Positions 1 through 7,196 of a stretch of 64,000 bases of DNA are shown piece after piece. Positions within the stretch are counted from its first letter, which is position 1; the number at the start of each line of letters is the position of its first letter. The notes beneath the pieces were generated by a model. The model did no database searches. It was not told the DNA's origin and saw only the letters and a program-made list of their open reading frames with translations. This DNA comes from Aeromicrobium fastidiosum. GTDB lineage: Bacteria; Actinomycetota; Actinomycetes; Propionibacteriales; Nocardioidaceae. A program made the position numbers and the translations under genes. The stretch spans positions 3,162,001 to 3,226,000 of the forward strand of contig NZ_JAGIOG010000001.1 in the NCBI RefSeq assembly GCF_017876595.1, given 5' to 3'.

Positions 1-1
1 G

Positions 2-244
2 GCGGGCGTCGTCGACCCACCGGGCCCGGCCGAGGTCATCGCCCTGGTCGACACCGTGGTCCGGGGCATCGTGGCCCCCGACTTCGACGTCACGCTGGAC
101 CGCGCAGCGGCGTTCGCGCACATCGTCGGCGTGGGTCGCTCCCAGCTCGACAGCGGCGATCCGCGCAGTGCTGCCAGGCTCGTCGACACCGCGGTGCACC
201 TGCGTCGCGCGGCCGAGCTGGAGCGACTGTCCGAGCTGCAGTGA
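2..244 (+). CDS. 3' end of an unrecognised gene (partial)
   Basis: Only the last 80 residues lie inside the window; the gene starts to the left. The reading frame has the strong third-position GC of its neighbours and ends at TGA 242-244. The visible tail is Ala/Leu/Arg-rich and probably helical, with no membrane segment and no motif I recognise, so no function is offered. A promoter-like hexamer and a candidate structured RNA begin about 40 bp downstream. Confidence 0.6.
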   Translation, partial: AGVVDPPGPAEVIALVDTVVRGIVAPDFDVTLDRAAAFAHIVGVGRSQLDSGDPRSAARLVDTAVHLRRAAELERLSELQ

Positions 245-285
245 GGCTCGTCGACGTCCTGCCTTGTGTGGGCCGGATGCTCGGT

Positions 286-291
286 TAGGCT
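286..291 (+). promoter_or_regulatory. -10 hexamer TAGGCT ahead of the candidate RNA
   Basis: TAGGCT matches the TAnnnT -10 used by many leaderless genes in this window. Six bases downstream is position 298, exactly where the 12-bp stem begins, so the predicted transcript would start with the stem. No clear -35 is visible. Confidence 0.4.
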
Positions 292-297
292 GGAGGA

Positions 298-381
298 CGC
301 GTCGGGCTGCGGTAGCCCCGGGTCCCACAATTAGCCGCTACGAGCGGCCATGCGCCGTGAGGCGCTTCCCAGCCCGACGCG
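298..381 (+). ncRNA. Candidate structured small RNA, about 84 nt
   Basis: CGCGTCGGGCTG (298-309) is perfectly complementary to CAGCCCGACGCG (370-381). Between the arms are two local hairpins: GCCGC/GCGGC with a 5-base loop, and GCGCC/GGCGC closed by GTGA, a GNRA tetraloop. The 5' arm can instead pair locally (GGGCT with AGCCC around 302-318), so two exclusive folds are possible. It lacks the TpsiC-loop sequence of a tRNA, the GGAA core of SRP RNA and the marks of RNase P RNA. I do not recognise a known family. It is called from structure and promoter spacing only. Confidence 0.35.
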
Positions 382-607
382 ACCCCTCCCGTTCGGTGTG
401 CGCCGGATCCTCATGGACCATGCCGGATGGTCCGATTGGGTCATATGTCCAAGAACACCCGATGAACTCTGCCGATCCGCCACTTCTGGGCATCAGGGTC
501 GTCTAGCGTGATGTCATCGGCCACGCGCCGACACCTCCGACCGGCGGACGATCCAGGGGCGCTCGCCGGTCGGCCCCTCCCTCAGGGAGGGCACCAGCGC
601 CAGCCGC

Positions 608-1576
608 TCAGCGGGGCGCGAAGGTCGTGTACGACTGCGTCGGCGCGCCGATCGCGGCCAGGGCCGCGAGGTCGTCGGCCGAGGGCGTCCACGCGGCGGC
701 AGCGACGTTCGCCTCGACCTGCTCGGGTCGGGTGACGCCCGCGATGACGCTGGCGACCGCCGGCTGGGCCGCGAGGCCGCCCATTGCGACGTCGAGCAGC
801 GACGCCCCGCGCTCGTCCGCGAAGGCCTGCAGGGCCTCGATCCGGTCCCAGTCGGCACCGGCGAGGCGGGCCTGCTGCACCGACAGCCGCGTGCCCGCGG
901 GTGCGGCCTCGCCGCGGCGGTACTTGCCCGTGAGCAGCCCGTAGGCCAGCGGGAAGTACGGCAGGATGCCGATGCCCAGCTCGAGGCAGGCCGGCACGAG
1001 CTCGACCTCGGCCAACCGGTTGTAGAGGCTGTACTCGTTCTGCGCCGTCACGAACGCGGCGTGCCCGCCCGTCCGCGAGCGCCAGTCGGCGTCCACGACC
1101 TGCCACGCCTGCAGATTGGACGAGCCGATGGCCCGGACCTTGCCCTCGACGACCAGCTCGGTCAGTGCACCGAGGGTCTCCTCGATCGGCGTCGAGGGAT
1201 CAGGGGTGTGCAGCTGGTAGAGGTCGATGTGGTCGGTGCCGAGACGGCGCAGGCTCGCCTCGACGGCAGTGCGGACGTACGCGGCCGTCCCCCGCCGTCC
1301 GCCGTCGTCGCCGTTGACGCCCTCCATGTCCATGCCGAACTTGGTGGCGATCACGACCTGGTCGCGGCGATCGCCGAGCGCCCGGCCGAGCAGCTCCTCG
1401 CTGCTGCCCTTGCCGTAGGTGTCGGCCGTGTCGAAGAACGTCACCCCGTGCTCGATCGCGGCGTCGACCACCGCCTTCGTCTGCTCGAGGTCGATGCGGC
1501 TGCCGAAGGCGTTGCAGCCGACGCCGACGGTGGGGACCTGGATGTCGCTGGATCCGAGCGTGCGAGGCGATGTCAT
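608..1576 (-). CDS. Aldo/keto reductase
   Basis: A 322-residue cytosolic NADPH-dependent oxidoreductase of the AKR superfamily (TIM barrel). The catalytic tetrad is visible: Asp49 and Tyr54 in FFDTADTYGKGSSEE, Lys79 in IATKFG and His123 in YQLHTPD. Length is normal for the voltage-gated-channel-beta/YajO-like branch, which reduces aldehydes and ketones; the substrate cannot be read from sequence. The start is fixed by a leaderless signal: on the minus strand TAGGCT (1583-1588) lies six bases before ATG at 1576. It is divergent from the small exported protein at 1645, with only 68 bp between the starts, so the two promoters are back to back. Confidence 0.92.
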   Translation of the reverse strand: MTSPRTLGSSDIQVPTVGVGCNAFGSRIDLEQTKAVVDAAIEHGVTFFDTADTYGKGSSEELLGRALGDRRDQVVIATKFGMDMEGVNGDDGGRRGTAAYVRTAVEASLRRLGTDHIDLYQLHTPDPSTPIEETLGALTELVVEGKVRAIGSSNLQAWQVVDADWRSRTGGHAAFVTAQNEYSLYNRLAEVELVPACLELGIGILPYFPLAYGLLTGKYRRGEAAPAGTRLSVQQARLAGADWDRIEALQAFADERGASLLDVAMGGLAAQPAVASVIAGVTRPEQVEANVAAAAWTPSADDLAALAAIGAPTQSYTTFAPR

Positions 1577-1582
1577 GACCTC

Positions 1583-1588
1583 AGCCTA
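1583..1588 (-). promoter_or_regulatory. -10 of the aldo/keto reductase gene
   Basis: TAGGCT read on the minus strand, six bases before the ATG at 1576; predicts a leaderless transcript. Confidence 0.55.
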
Positions 1589-1632
1589 GGCAGCGCGGAC
1601 AGGCAGGCGAGCCCTGTGTCGCCGATCTCGCG

Positions 1633-1638
1633 TAGACT
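1633..1638 (+). promoter_or_regulatory. -10 of the small exported protein gene
   Basis: TAGACT followed by six bases and the ATG at 1645; predicts a leaderless transcript and supports that start. Confidence 0.55.
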
Positions 1639-1644
1639 CCCCGG

Positions 1645-1986
1645 ATGCTCACGAGGACCGCGACGCGCAGATCTGCCGCCGTCCTGATGATGGCCCTGGT
1701 GGCCATGCTCCTCGTGGCCACGGGCGGCTCGGCCCGCGCCGCGCAGCCCCGCACCAGCGCCGGCACCGGGCAGGCCACCGCCGCGCCGCTGCACGGTCGC
1801 CAGGTCGCCGCCATCGCGCCCGCCGCCCACGAGCACGTCCAGATCCACGTCGACCTGGCGTCGACGCCTCCTGTCGACGGCGCTCCCGCGCCGGTCCGGG
1901 CCGTCGAGCGGACGACGGCTGCAAGCGTCTCCCACGTCGCGGCCGTCGAGATCACGGTCGACGGACGGGCACCGCCGGCGCGCTGA
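1645..1986 (+). CDS. Small exported protein of unknown function
   Basis: 113 residues. Residues 1-32 form a Sec signal peptide: positively charged start (Arg4, Arg8, Arg9), a hydrophobic core from about 11 to 26, and an A-R-A cleavage site near 32. The mature part is about 80 residues, Ala/Pro/Val-rich, with His pairs but no cysteines and no domain I recognise. The start is supported by TAGACT six bases upstream. It ends 53 bp before secDF on the same strand. Whether it is functionally linked to protein export is unknown. Open frames on the opposite strand here are less convincing because they lack a signal or promoter. Confidence 0.6.
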   Translation: MLTRTATRRSAAVLMMALVAMLLVATGGSARAAQPRTSAGTGQATAAPLHGRQVAAIAPAAHEHVQIHVDLASTPPVDGAPAPVRAVERTTAASVSHVAAVEITVDGRAPPAR

Positions 1987-2039
1987 GCCCGCGCCCGCCC
2001 GTCCTTCCACGCCCACCGGCGTCACCCGAAAGATCTCCC

Positions 2040-4340
2040 ATGTCATCCCGTGCACCCATGTGGCGCGCGCTCGCCGCCTTCGCGGTCATCGCCGTGTCCC
2101 TCCTGTTCGCCCTCACCAGTCCCGCCAAGCTCGGCCTCGACCTCAAGGGCGGCACCCAGATCGTCCTCGAGACCAAGGACTCCCCCCGCGTCAAGGCCGA
2201 TGCCGAGGCCACCGACCGCGCCCTCACGGTCATCCGCGGACGCGTCGACGCTCTCGGCGTCTCCGAGCCGACCCTGGCCCGTTCGGGCTCCAACCGCATC
2301 ATCGTCGAGCTCCCGGGCGTGCAGGACCCCCGCGAGGCCGCCGAGGTCATCGGCCAGACCGCCCAGCTGTCGTTCCACGAGGTGCAGGCGATCCCCGCCG
2401 ACGCCACGCCCCCCGCCGAGGGACAGCAGCTCATCGACGACGAGGACGGCAACCCCGTCATCCTCGGCCCCCAGCTGCTCGACGGCAACGGCGTCAGCGA
2501 CGCCTCCTCGGGCATCCCCGAGGGCGGCATCGGACAGTGGGTCGTCAACGTCGAGTTCAACAAGACGGGCCGTGGCGGGTGGGGCGACCTCGTGTCGGCC
2601 GCCTGCGCCAATCCGGCCGCCGGCCAGCGTGTCGCGATCGTGCTCGACGACAAGGTCATCTCCTCCCCCGCCGTGCAGCCCAGCCTGTGCCAGTCGGGCG
2701 GCGGAGCGTCCACGCAGATCACGGGTGACTTCACCCAGGCGACCGCCGACGACCTCGCGATCCTGATCAAGGGCGGCGCCCTGCCGGTGCCCGTCGAGAC
2801 CGTCGAGCAGAGGACCGTCGGGCCCACGCTCGGCAAGGTCGCGATCGACGCCTCGATCGAGGCCGCCATCATCGGCATCGCCCTCACGGGCATCTTCATC
2901 GTCATCGTCTACCGCCTCGTCGGATTCCTCGCCACGATCGCGCTGGGCACCTACGCACTGATCTCGTACGGACTCCTCGTGTGGCTCGGCGCGACGCTCA
3001 CCCTGCCCGGACTCGCCGGCTTCGTGCTGGCCATCGGGTTGGCGATCGACGCCAACGTGCTGGTGTTCGAGCGAGCCCGTGAGGAGTACGCCGAACGGAC
3101 GTCCGCGGGACTGCCTCCCGCGTTGACGACGGGCTTCAACAAGGCCTGGTCGGCGATCATCGACTCCAACGTCACGACGCTGCTCGCCGCGGCGCTGCTG
3201 TTCTTCTTCGCGTCCGGACCCGTCAAGGGCTTCGGCGTGACGCTGTCGATCGGCGTCGTGGCCTCCATGGTCTCGGCGCTCGTCGTCGCCCGGGTGCTGT
3301 GCGAGTGGGCGGTCAAGCGGTCGTTCGTCAAGGGACGTCCCGCCATCTCGGGTCTCGCCGGCACGGGCCGCATCCGCCAGTGGCTCACCGAGAGCGGCCC
3401 TGACCTCATGAAGCGCAGCGGCACGTGGATCGTCATCACGCTGGTCGTCGCGGTCGTCTCCATCGGAGGCATCGCGCTGCGGGGGCTCAACCTGGGCGTG
3501 GAGTTCACCGGCGGGCGACTGCTCGAGTACTCGACCGCCAAGAGCGTCGACGCCGAGGACGCCCGCGTGGCCGTCAGCGACGCCGGGTTCACCCAGGCCG
3601 TCGTCCAGTCGTCCTCGGGCGAGGACGGTCGCGAGAACATCAGCGTCCGCCTCGACGACATCACCAACGACGAGGCCGTCCAGATCGAGGAGGCGCTCGC
3701 CACGGTCGCCGGATCGGTCGACAAGGAGCGCGACGAGCTGATCGGACCGAGCCTCGGCAAGGAGCTGCGCGACAAGGCGCTCATCGCGTTCGCGATCGCG
3801 ATCGCCGCGCAGATGCTGTACCTGGCCTGGCGGTTCCGGTGGACGTACGCGGCTGCCGCGGTGCTGTCGATGGCCTCGGTGGTGCTGACGGTCGTCGGTG
3901 TGTTCGCGTGGTGGGGCAAGCCCATCGACGGGGTGTTCCTGGCGGCCGTCCTGTCGATCATCGGCCTGGCGGTCAACGACACGATCGTCGTGTTCGACCG
4001 CATCCGCGAGTACACCGCGGCCAACCGCAAGCGTCCGCTGCGCGAGGTCGTCAACGACGCGATCCTGCAGACGATCCCCCGCACGATCAACACGGGTCTC
4101 GGCGCGATGTTCATCCTGGCGGCCTTGGCCGTCCTGGGCGGCGACTCGCTGACGGACTTCGCGATCGCGCTGCTGATCGGGCTCTCGGTCGGTATCCTGT
4201 CGACGATCTTCACGGCCTCGGCGCTGGCGATCCTGTTCGAGGAGCGGTGGCCGTTCAACCCGGACGACGCGCCTCGCAAGGTCATCGACCCGTACGCCGA
4301 CGTCGACGACGGCCGCACCACGACCGGCGCGATCCTCTAG
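2040..4340 (+). CDS. secDF: Fused protein translocase subunit SecDF
   Basis: A 766-residue RND-type membrane protein that uses the proton gradient to help pull preproteins through SecYEG. The SecD half has TM1 (about 8-27), the LGLDLKGGTQ motif (31-40), a large periplasmic P1 domain, and TM2-6, including GLAIDANVLVFERARE near 335-350 with the proton-path Asp. The SecF half starts at about residue 456 and carries FTGGRLLEYS near 490 and GLAVNDTIVVFDRIRE near 640. Most actinobacteria encode secD and secF separately beside yajC and ruvCAB. This fused gene stands alone, like the second fused copy known from Streptomyces coelicolor, so it may be an accessory paralogue. Two hairpin repeats follow 14 bp after the stop. 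Confidence 0.95.
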   Translation: MSSRAPMWRALAAFAVIAVSLLFALTSPAKLGLDLKGGTQIVLETKDSPRVKADAEATDRALTVIRGRVDALGVSEPTLARSGSNRIIVELPGVQDPREAAEVIGQTAQLSFHEVQAIPADATPPAEGQQLIDDEDGNPVILGPQLLDGNGVSDASSGIPEGGIGQWVVNVEFNKTGRGGWGDLVSAACANPAAGQRVAIVLDDKVISSPAVQPSLCQSGGGASTQITGDFTQATADDLAILIKGGALPVPVETVEQRTVGPTLGKVAIDASIEAAIIGIALTGIFIVIVYRLVGFLATIALGTYALISYGLLVWLGATLTLPGLAGFVLAIGLAIDANVLVFERAREEYAERTSAGLPPALTTGFNKAWSAIIDSNVTTLLAAALLFFFASGPVKGFGVTLSIGVVASMVSALVVARVLCEWAVKRSFVKGRPAISGLAGTGRIRQWLTESGPDLMKRSGTWIVITLVVAVVSIGGIALRGLNLGVEFTGGRLLEYSTAKSVDAEDARVAVSDAGFTQAVVQSSSGEDGRENISVRLDDITNDEAVQIEEALATVAGSVDKERDELIGPSLGKELRDKALIAFAIAIAAQMLYLAWRFRWTYAAAAVLSMASVVLTVVGVFAWWGKPIDGVFLAAVLSIIGLAVNDTIVVFDRIREYTAANRKRPLREVVNDAILQTIPRTINTGLGAMFILAALAVLGGDSLTDFAIALLIGLSVGILSTIFTASALAILFEERWPFNPDDAPRKVIDPYADVDDGRTTTGAIL

Positions 4341-4353
4341 CCATCCCCCGCGA

Positions 4354-4464
4354 GGACGTCATCACATCAGTACCTGCAGATGCGCGACGGTGATGGCGTC
4401 CCCGCTGGCGCGTCAGGGACGTCATCACGTCAGTACCTGCAGATGCGCGGTGGGGATGACGTCC
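4354..4464. repeat. Two tandem 63-bp hairpin repeats behind secDF
   Basis: A 33-base block starting GGACGTCATCAC at 4354 recurs at 4417 with one or two changes; the unit length is 63 bp. Each copy is itself an inverted repeat: GGACGTCATC pairs with GATGACGTCC (first copy has one mismatch) across a conserved 24-base loop that includes GTACCTGCAGATGCGC. The loop sequence is preserved between copies, so selection is not only on the stem. The position just after secDF fits a transcription terminator or an mRNA-end stabiliser; the tandem arrangement resembles REP-type elements. I see no third copy elsewhere in the window. Confidence 0.75.
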
Positions 4465-4493
4465 CCGGTTGTCCACAGGATGGGCGGCGGGGG

Positions 4494-4523
4494 CTGACAG
4501 AACTGCTGCTGTTTCGGTACTTT
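4494..4523 (+). promoter_or_regulatory. Promoter of the DUF6318 lipoprotein gene
   Basis: CTGACA (4494-4499), an 18-base spacer, then TACTTT (4518-4523) and six bases to the ATG at 4530. This is among the best sigma-70-like promoters in the window and predicts a leaderless mRNA. Confidence 0.65.
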
Positions 4524-4529
4524 CTGGTC

Positions 4530-5066
4530 ATGCGATTCGGGGGAATTGTTCTGGCTGCTGCATTGACCCTGGGTGCCTGCTCCTCGGACCCGGCACCCAG
4601 GGAGCCCGAGCCGAGCGCGTCGACCACCACCGCCACGCCCGCCGTCGCGGTACCGACGATGCCGCCCCAGGCGTCCGAGGACTCGCCCGAAGGTGCCGCG
4701 GCCTTCGTCAAGCACTACGTCGACGTCTTCAACTACGCGGCCGCGACCGGAGACGTCGAGGAGCTCCGCCGGCTCTCCGCCCCGAGCTGCGAGGGGTGCG
4801 AGCGATACATCTCGCTGTACGAGGACACCTACAAGGCCGGCGGCTACTTCAAGGGCGGCGACTGGAAGATCGGGGACCTCAAGCTGCAAGAGGATCCGAA
4901 CGAAACCTTCGCGACGACGGACGTCGAGGTTGCCCCGACGACGTATCTCAGGAACTCCACAAGTAGCCCGACGGATGGTCCGACCACCCGCACAACGATC
5001 ACGTTCGGAGTCGTCGGCAGCAGCGATTCGAAATCGATCTCGCAACTCGCTCTGGGGGAAGCCTGA
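4530..5066 (+). CDS. DUF6318-family lipoprotein
   Basis: 178 residues. A lipoprotein signal peptide ends in LTLGAC, with lipidated Cys at about 16, followed by a Pro/Thr/Ser linker to about 55. The folded part (about 58-130, EGAAAFVKHYVDVFNYA ... APSCEGCERYI) matches the DUF6318 family as I know it from actinobacterial lipoproteins of unknown function. The Cys pair in SCEGC is kept. I chose the start at 4530 rather than in-frame ATGs further up because it gives a complete signal peptide and sits six bases after TACTTT. The stop overlaps the ATG of the next gene (TGATG at 5064-5068). Base composition drops in the last third, unlike neighbours. Confidence 0.82.
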   Translation: MRFGGIVLAAALTLGACSSDPAPREPEPSASTTTATPAVAVPTMPPQASEDSPEGAAAFVKHYVDVFNYAAATGDVEELRRLSAPSCEGCERYISLYEDTYKAGGYFKGGDWKIGDLKLQEDPNETFATTDVEVAPTTYLRNSTSSPTDGPTTRTTITFGVVGSSDSKSISQLALGEA

Positions 5067-5806
5067 TGCGCCTCCCCACATTAGCCGCACTCAGTGCCGC
5101 ATTTGTTTGCGGCCTGCTTGTGCCCGCCGCTGCCGACGTCAAGGTCGACCCTCTGCCGAATCTCCCTCAACTACGGCTTGACGGAACCAAAATCGACCGA
5201 GGTTCAGTACCACCGACAAGGCCGGTCCGGGCGGATGGTGGACGCCCCATCCCCGCCCGTCCCACCCCCACGTACCAACCCATCAAGCAGTGCAAAGTCG
5301 ATCCGGAAGCTGGAACCTACGGGTGCCGCACCGATGATCCTGCCGCCCCCGATGCTGATGATCCCGAGCTCACCCCAGGTGACGTGCTGCGGGCGGTCAA
5401 GGAGATCGGGCTGCCGAGCCTGCAGGTCAAGGTGCAGCCGGGCGACCAGACGCTCGTCAACGTCGACACCATCTTCTACGCCGAGCCGCAGCCGTTCGAG
5501 CGCACCGTGAGGCTGCTCGACTTCGACGTCGACCTCGTCGCGGAGCCCGAGAGCTACCAGTGGGTGCACGGCGACGGGACGACCGCGACGACGACTCGAC
5601 CGGGTCGCCCCTACCCCGCGACCGATGTCGTGCACCGGTACGACGAGCCTGCCGACGACCTCCAGGCCCGCGTCGACGTGACGTACCGCGTGCGGTTCCG
5701 GGTCGACGGCGGACCGTGGCAGACGATCGGGCAGACGCTGCTCGCGCCGGGTCCCGCGGCGGTCCTGGACGTCGACGAAGCGGCCCCGGTGCTGACCAGA
5801 CCGTGA
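5066..5806 (+). CDS. Exported PKD-like protein
   Basis: 246 residues with a Sec signal peptide at 1-24, cleaved after PAAA. It is translationally coupled to the DUF6318 lipoprotein through an overlap of one base. Residues 25-110 are a low-complexity, Pro/Asp-rich linker containing one Cys pair (KCKVDPEAGTYGC type). Residues 120-240 look like a PKD/Ig beta-sandwich (phrases such as YQWVHGDGTTATTTRPG and VHRYDEPADDL, close to the PKD pattern of WxFGDGT and H.Y). The role is probably in the cell envelope together with the lipoprotein. The first 90 codons use more A/T-ending codons than the rest of the window. Confidence 0.72.
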   Translation: MRLPTLAALSAAFVCGLLVPAAADVKVDPLPNLPQLRLDGTKIDRGSVPPTRPVRADGGRPIPARPTPTYQPIKQCKVDPEAGTYGCRTDDPAAPDADDPELTPGDVLRAVKEIGLPSLQVKVQPGDQTLVNVDTIFYAEPQPFERTVRLLDFDVDLVAEPESYQWVHGDGTTATTTRPGRPYPATDVVHRYDEPADDLQARVDVTYRVRFRVDGGPWQTIGQTLLAPGPAAVLDVDEAAPVLTRP

Positions 5807-5822
5807 GTGCAAGAATGGCGAC

Positions 5823-7196
5823 ATGCCCATTGCAGACCACATCGTCGACCTGATCGGCAACACCCCGCTGGTCAGGTTGAACTCGGTGACCACCGCTGGA
5901 TCAGCCACCGTCGCCGCCAAGATCGAGTACCTCAACCCGGGCGGCAGCGCCAAGGACCGCATCGCCGTCAAGATGGTCGACGCCGCCGAAGCCTCCGGTG
6001 CCCTCAAGCCCGGCGGGACGATCGTCGAGCCGACGTCCGGCAACACCGGTGTCGGCCTCGCGCTGGTCGCCCAGCAGCGCGGCTACAAGTGCATCTTCGT
6101 CGTCCCCGACAAGGTCAGCGGCGACAAGGTCAACACCATGAAGGCGTACGGCGCCCAGGTCGTCGTGTGCCCGACCGCCGTGCCGCCCGAGCACCCCGAC
6201 AGCTACTACAACGTCTCCGACCGCCTCGTGCGCGAGACCGAAGGTGCCTGGAAGCCCGACCAGTACTCCAACCCCGCCGGCCCCGAGAGCCACTACGAGA
6301 CCACCGGTCCCGAGATCTGGGAGGCCACCGACGGCAAGGTCACGCACTTCGTGGCCGGCGTCGGTACCGGCGGCACGATCACGGGTGTCGGGCGCTACCT
6401 CAAGGAGATGAACCCGAACGTCAAGGTCATCGGCGCCGACCCCGAGGGCTCCGTGTACTCCGGCGGCACCGGCCGTCCCTACCTCGTGGAAGGCGTCGGC
6501 GAGGACTTCTGGCCCAGCGCCTACGACCCGTCGATCCCCGACCAGATCATCGCCGTGTCCGACGCCGACTCGTTCGACATGACCCGTCGCCTGGCCCGCG
6601 AGGAGGGACTGCTCGTCGGCGGATCGTGCGGCATGGCTGCCGTCGCCGCCCTTCAGGTCGCCGCCGAGGCAGGCCCCGACGCGCTCGTGGTCGTGCTGCT
6701 GCCGGACGGCGGGCGCGGCTACCTCTCCAAGATCTTCAACGACGACTGGATGTCGTCCTACGGCTTCTTGCGCCAGCCCCTCGACGGCACGCCGCACGAG
6801 ATGACGGTCGGCGACCTGCTGCACTCCAAGACCGGCGGCATGCCGGCGCTGGTGCACACCCACCCGTCGGAGACGATCCGCGACGCGATCGAGATCCTGC
6901 GCGAGTACAACGTCTCGCAGATGCCCGTCGTCGGTGCCGAGCCTCCGGTCGTCATCGGCGAGGTCGCGGGCAGCGTCAACGAGCGCGCGCTCATCAGCGC
7001 CGTGTTCGAGGGACGCGCGCAGCTGACCGATCCGGTCTCGCAGCACATGGAGCCCGCGCTGCCCCTGCTCGGCTCGGGCGAGACGCTCGACGACGCGCTG
7101 GCGGCACTCAGCGCCAGCGATGCCGTCATGGTCGTCGAGGACGGCAAGCCGCTCGGTGTCCTGACCCGTCACGACCTGCTGGGAGTCCACGTATGA
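5823..7196 (+). CDS. cbs: Cystathionine beta-synthase (PLP enzyme with CBS pair)
   Basis: 457 residues. It condenses serine and homocysteine to cystathionine, the first step of reverse transsulfuration. The fold-type II PLP domain (1-330) has Lys44 in GGSAKDR as the likely Schiff-base lysine, the TSGNTG phosphate loop near 75 and GTGGTITG near 180. Residues 335-457 form a tandem CBS-domain pair (HEMTVGDLL ... VSQHMEP), often a regulatory module. The normal actinobacterial length and the CBS pair separate it from cysteine synthase. AAGAAT lies six bases before the ATG, so it may be leaderless. Its stop overlaps the ATG of the next gene by four bases (ATGA). Confidence 0.94.
   Translation: MPIADHIVDLIGNTPLVRLNSVTTAGSATVAAKIEYLNPGGSAKDRIAVKMVDAAEASGALKPGGTIVEPTSGNTGVGLALVAQQRGYKCIFVVPDKVSGDKVNTMKAYGAQVVVCPTAVPPEHPDSYYNVSDRLVRETEGAWKPDQYSNPAGPESHYETTGPEIWEATDGKVTHFVAGVGTGGTITGVGRYLKEMNPNVKVIGADPEGSVYSGGTGRPYLVEGVGEDFWPSAYDPSIPDQIIAVSDADSFDMTRRLAREEGLLVGGSCGMAAVAALQVAAEAGPDALVVVLLPDGGRGYLSKIFNDDWMSSYGFLRQPLDGTPHEMTVGDLLHSKTGGMPALVHTHPSETIRDAIEILREYNVSQMPVVGAEPPVVIGEVAGSVNERALISAVFEGRAQLTDPVSQHMEPALPLLGSGETLDDALAALSASDAVMVVEDGKPLGVLTRHDLLGVHV

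Larger units (their letters stand above)
245..607. other. 363-bp intergenic region with candidate RNA and hairpins
   Basis: No convincing protein gene lies here. The stretch is clearly lower in GC than the genes around it, most of all from 390 to 520. It holds a TAGGCT hexamer (286-291), a long-range 12-bp stem (298-309 with 370-381), a 7-bp hairpin GGACCAT/ATGGTCC near 414-432, and a GC-rich hairpin CCCTCCC/GGGAGGG at about 575-591 just beyond the stop of the reductase gene. The last may be a terminator. A 32-codon frame at 413-511 has codon use unlike the window and is not called. Confidence 0.5.

Noticed and set aside
281..298. GTTAGGCTGGAGGA resembles the start of an M-box (magnesium) riboswitch
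   Set aside because: The rest of the M-box core is absent and no magnesium transporter follows. The hexamer fits a -10 better.
413..511. A 32-codon frame (MDHAGWSDWVICPRTPDELC...) downstream of the candidate RNA
   Set aside because: Codon use has many A/T-ending codons (ATA, AGA, ACA, TGT), unlike any gene here, and there is no ribosome site. Not enough to call a gene, although a leader peptide cannot be excluded.
5807..7192. Possible fusion of cystathionine beta-synthase with gamma-synthase in one long frame
   Set aside because: The gamma-synthase frame happens to stay open through the cbs gene. The cbs reading frame has all the enzyme motifs and ends at 7196, and gamma-synthase starts cleanly at ATG 7193.
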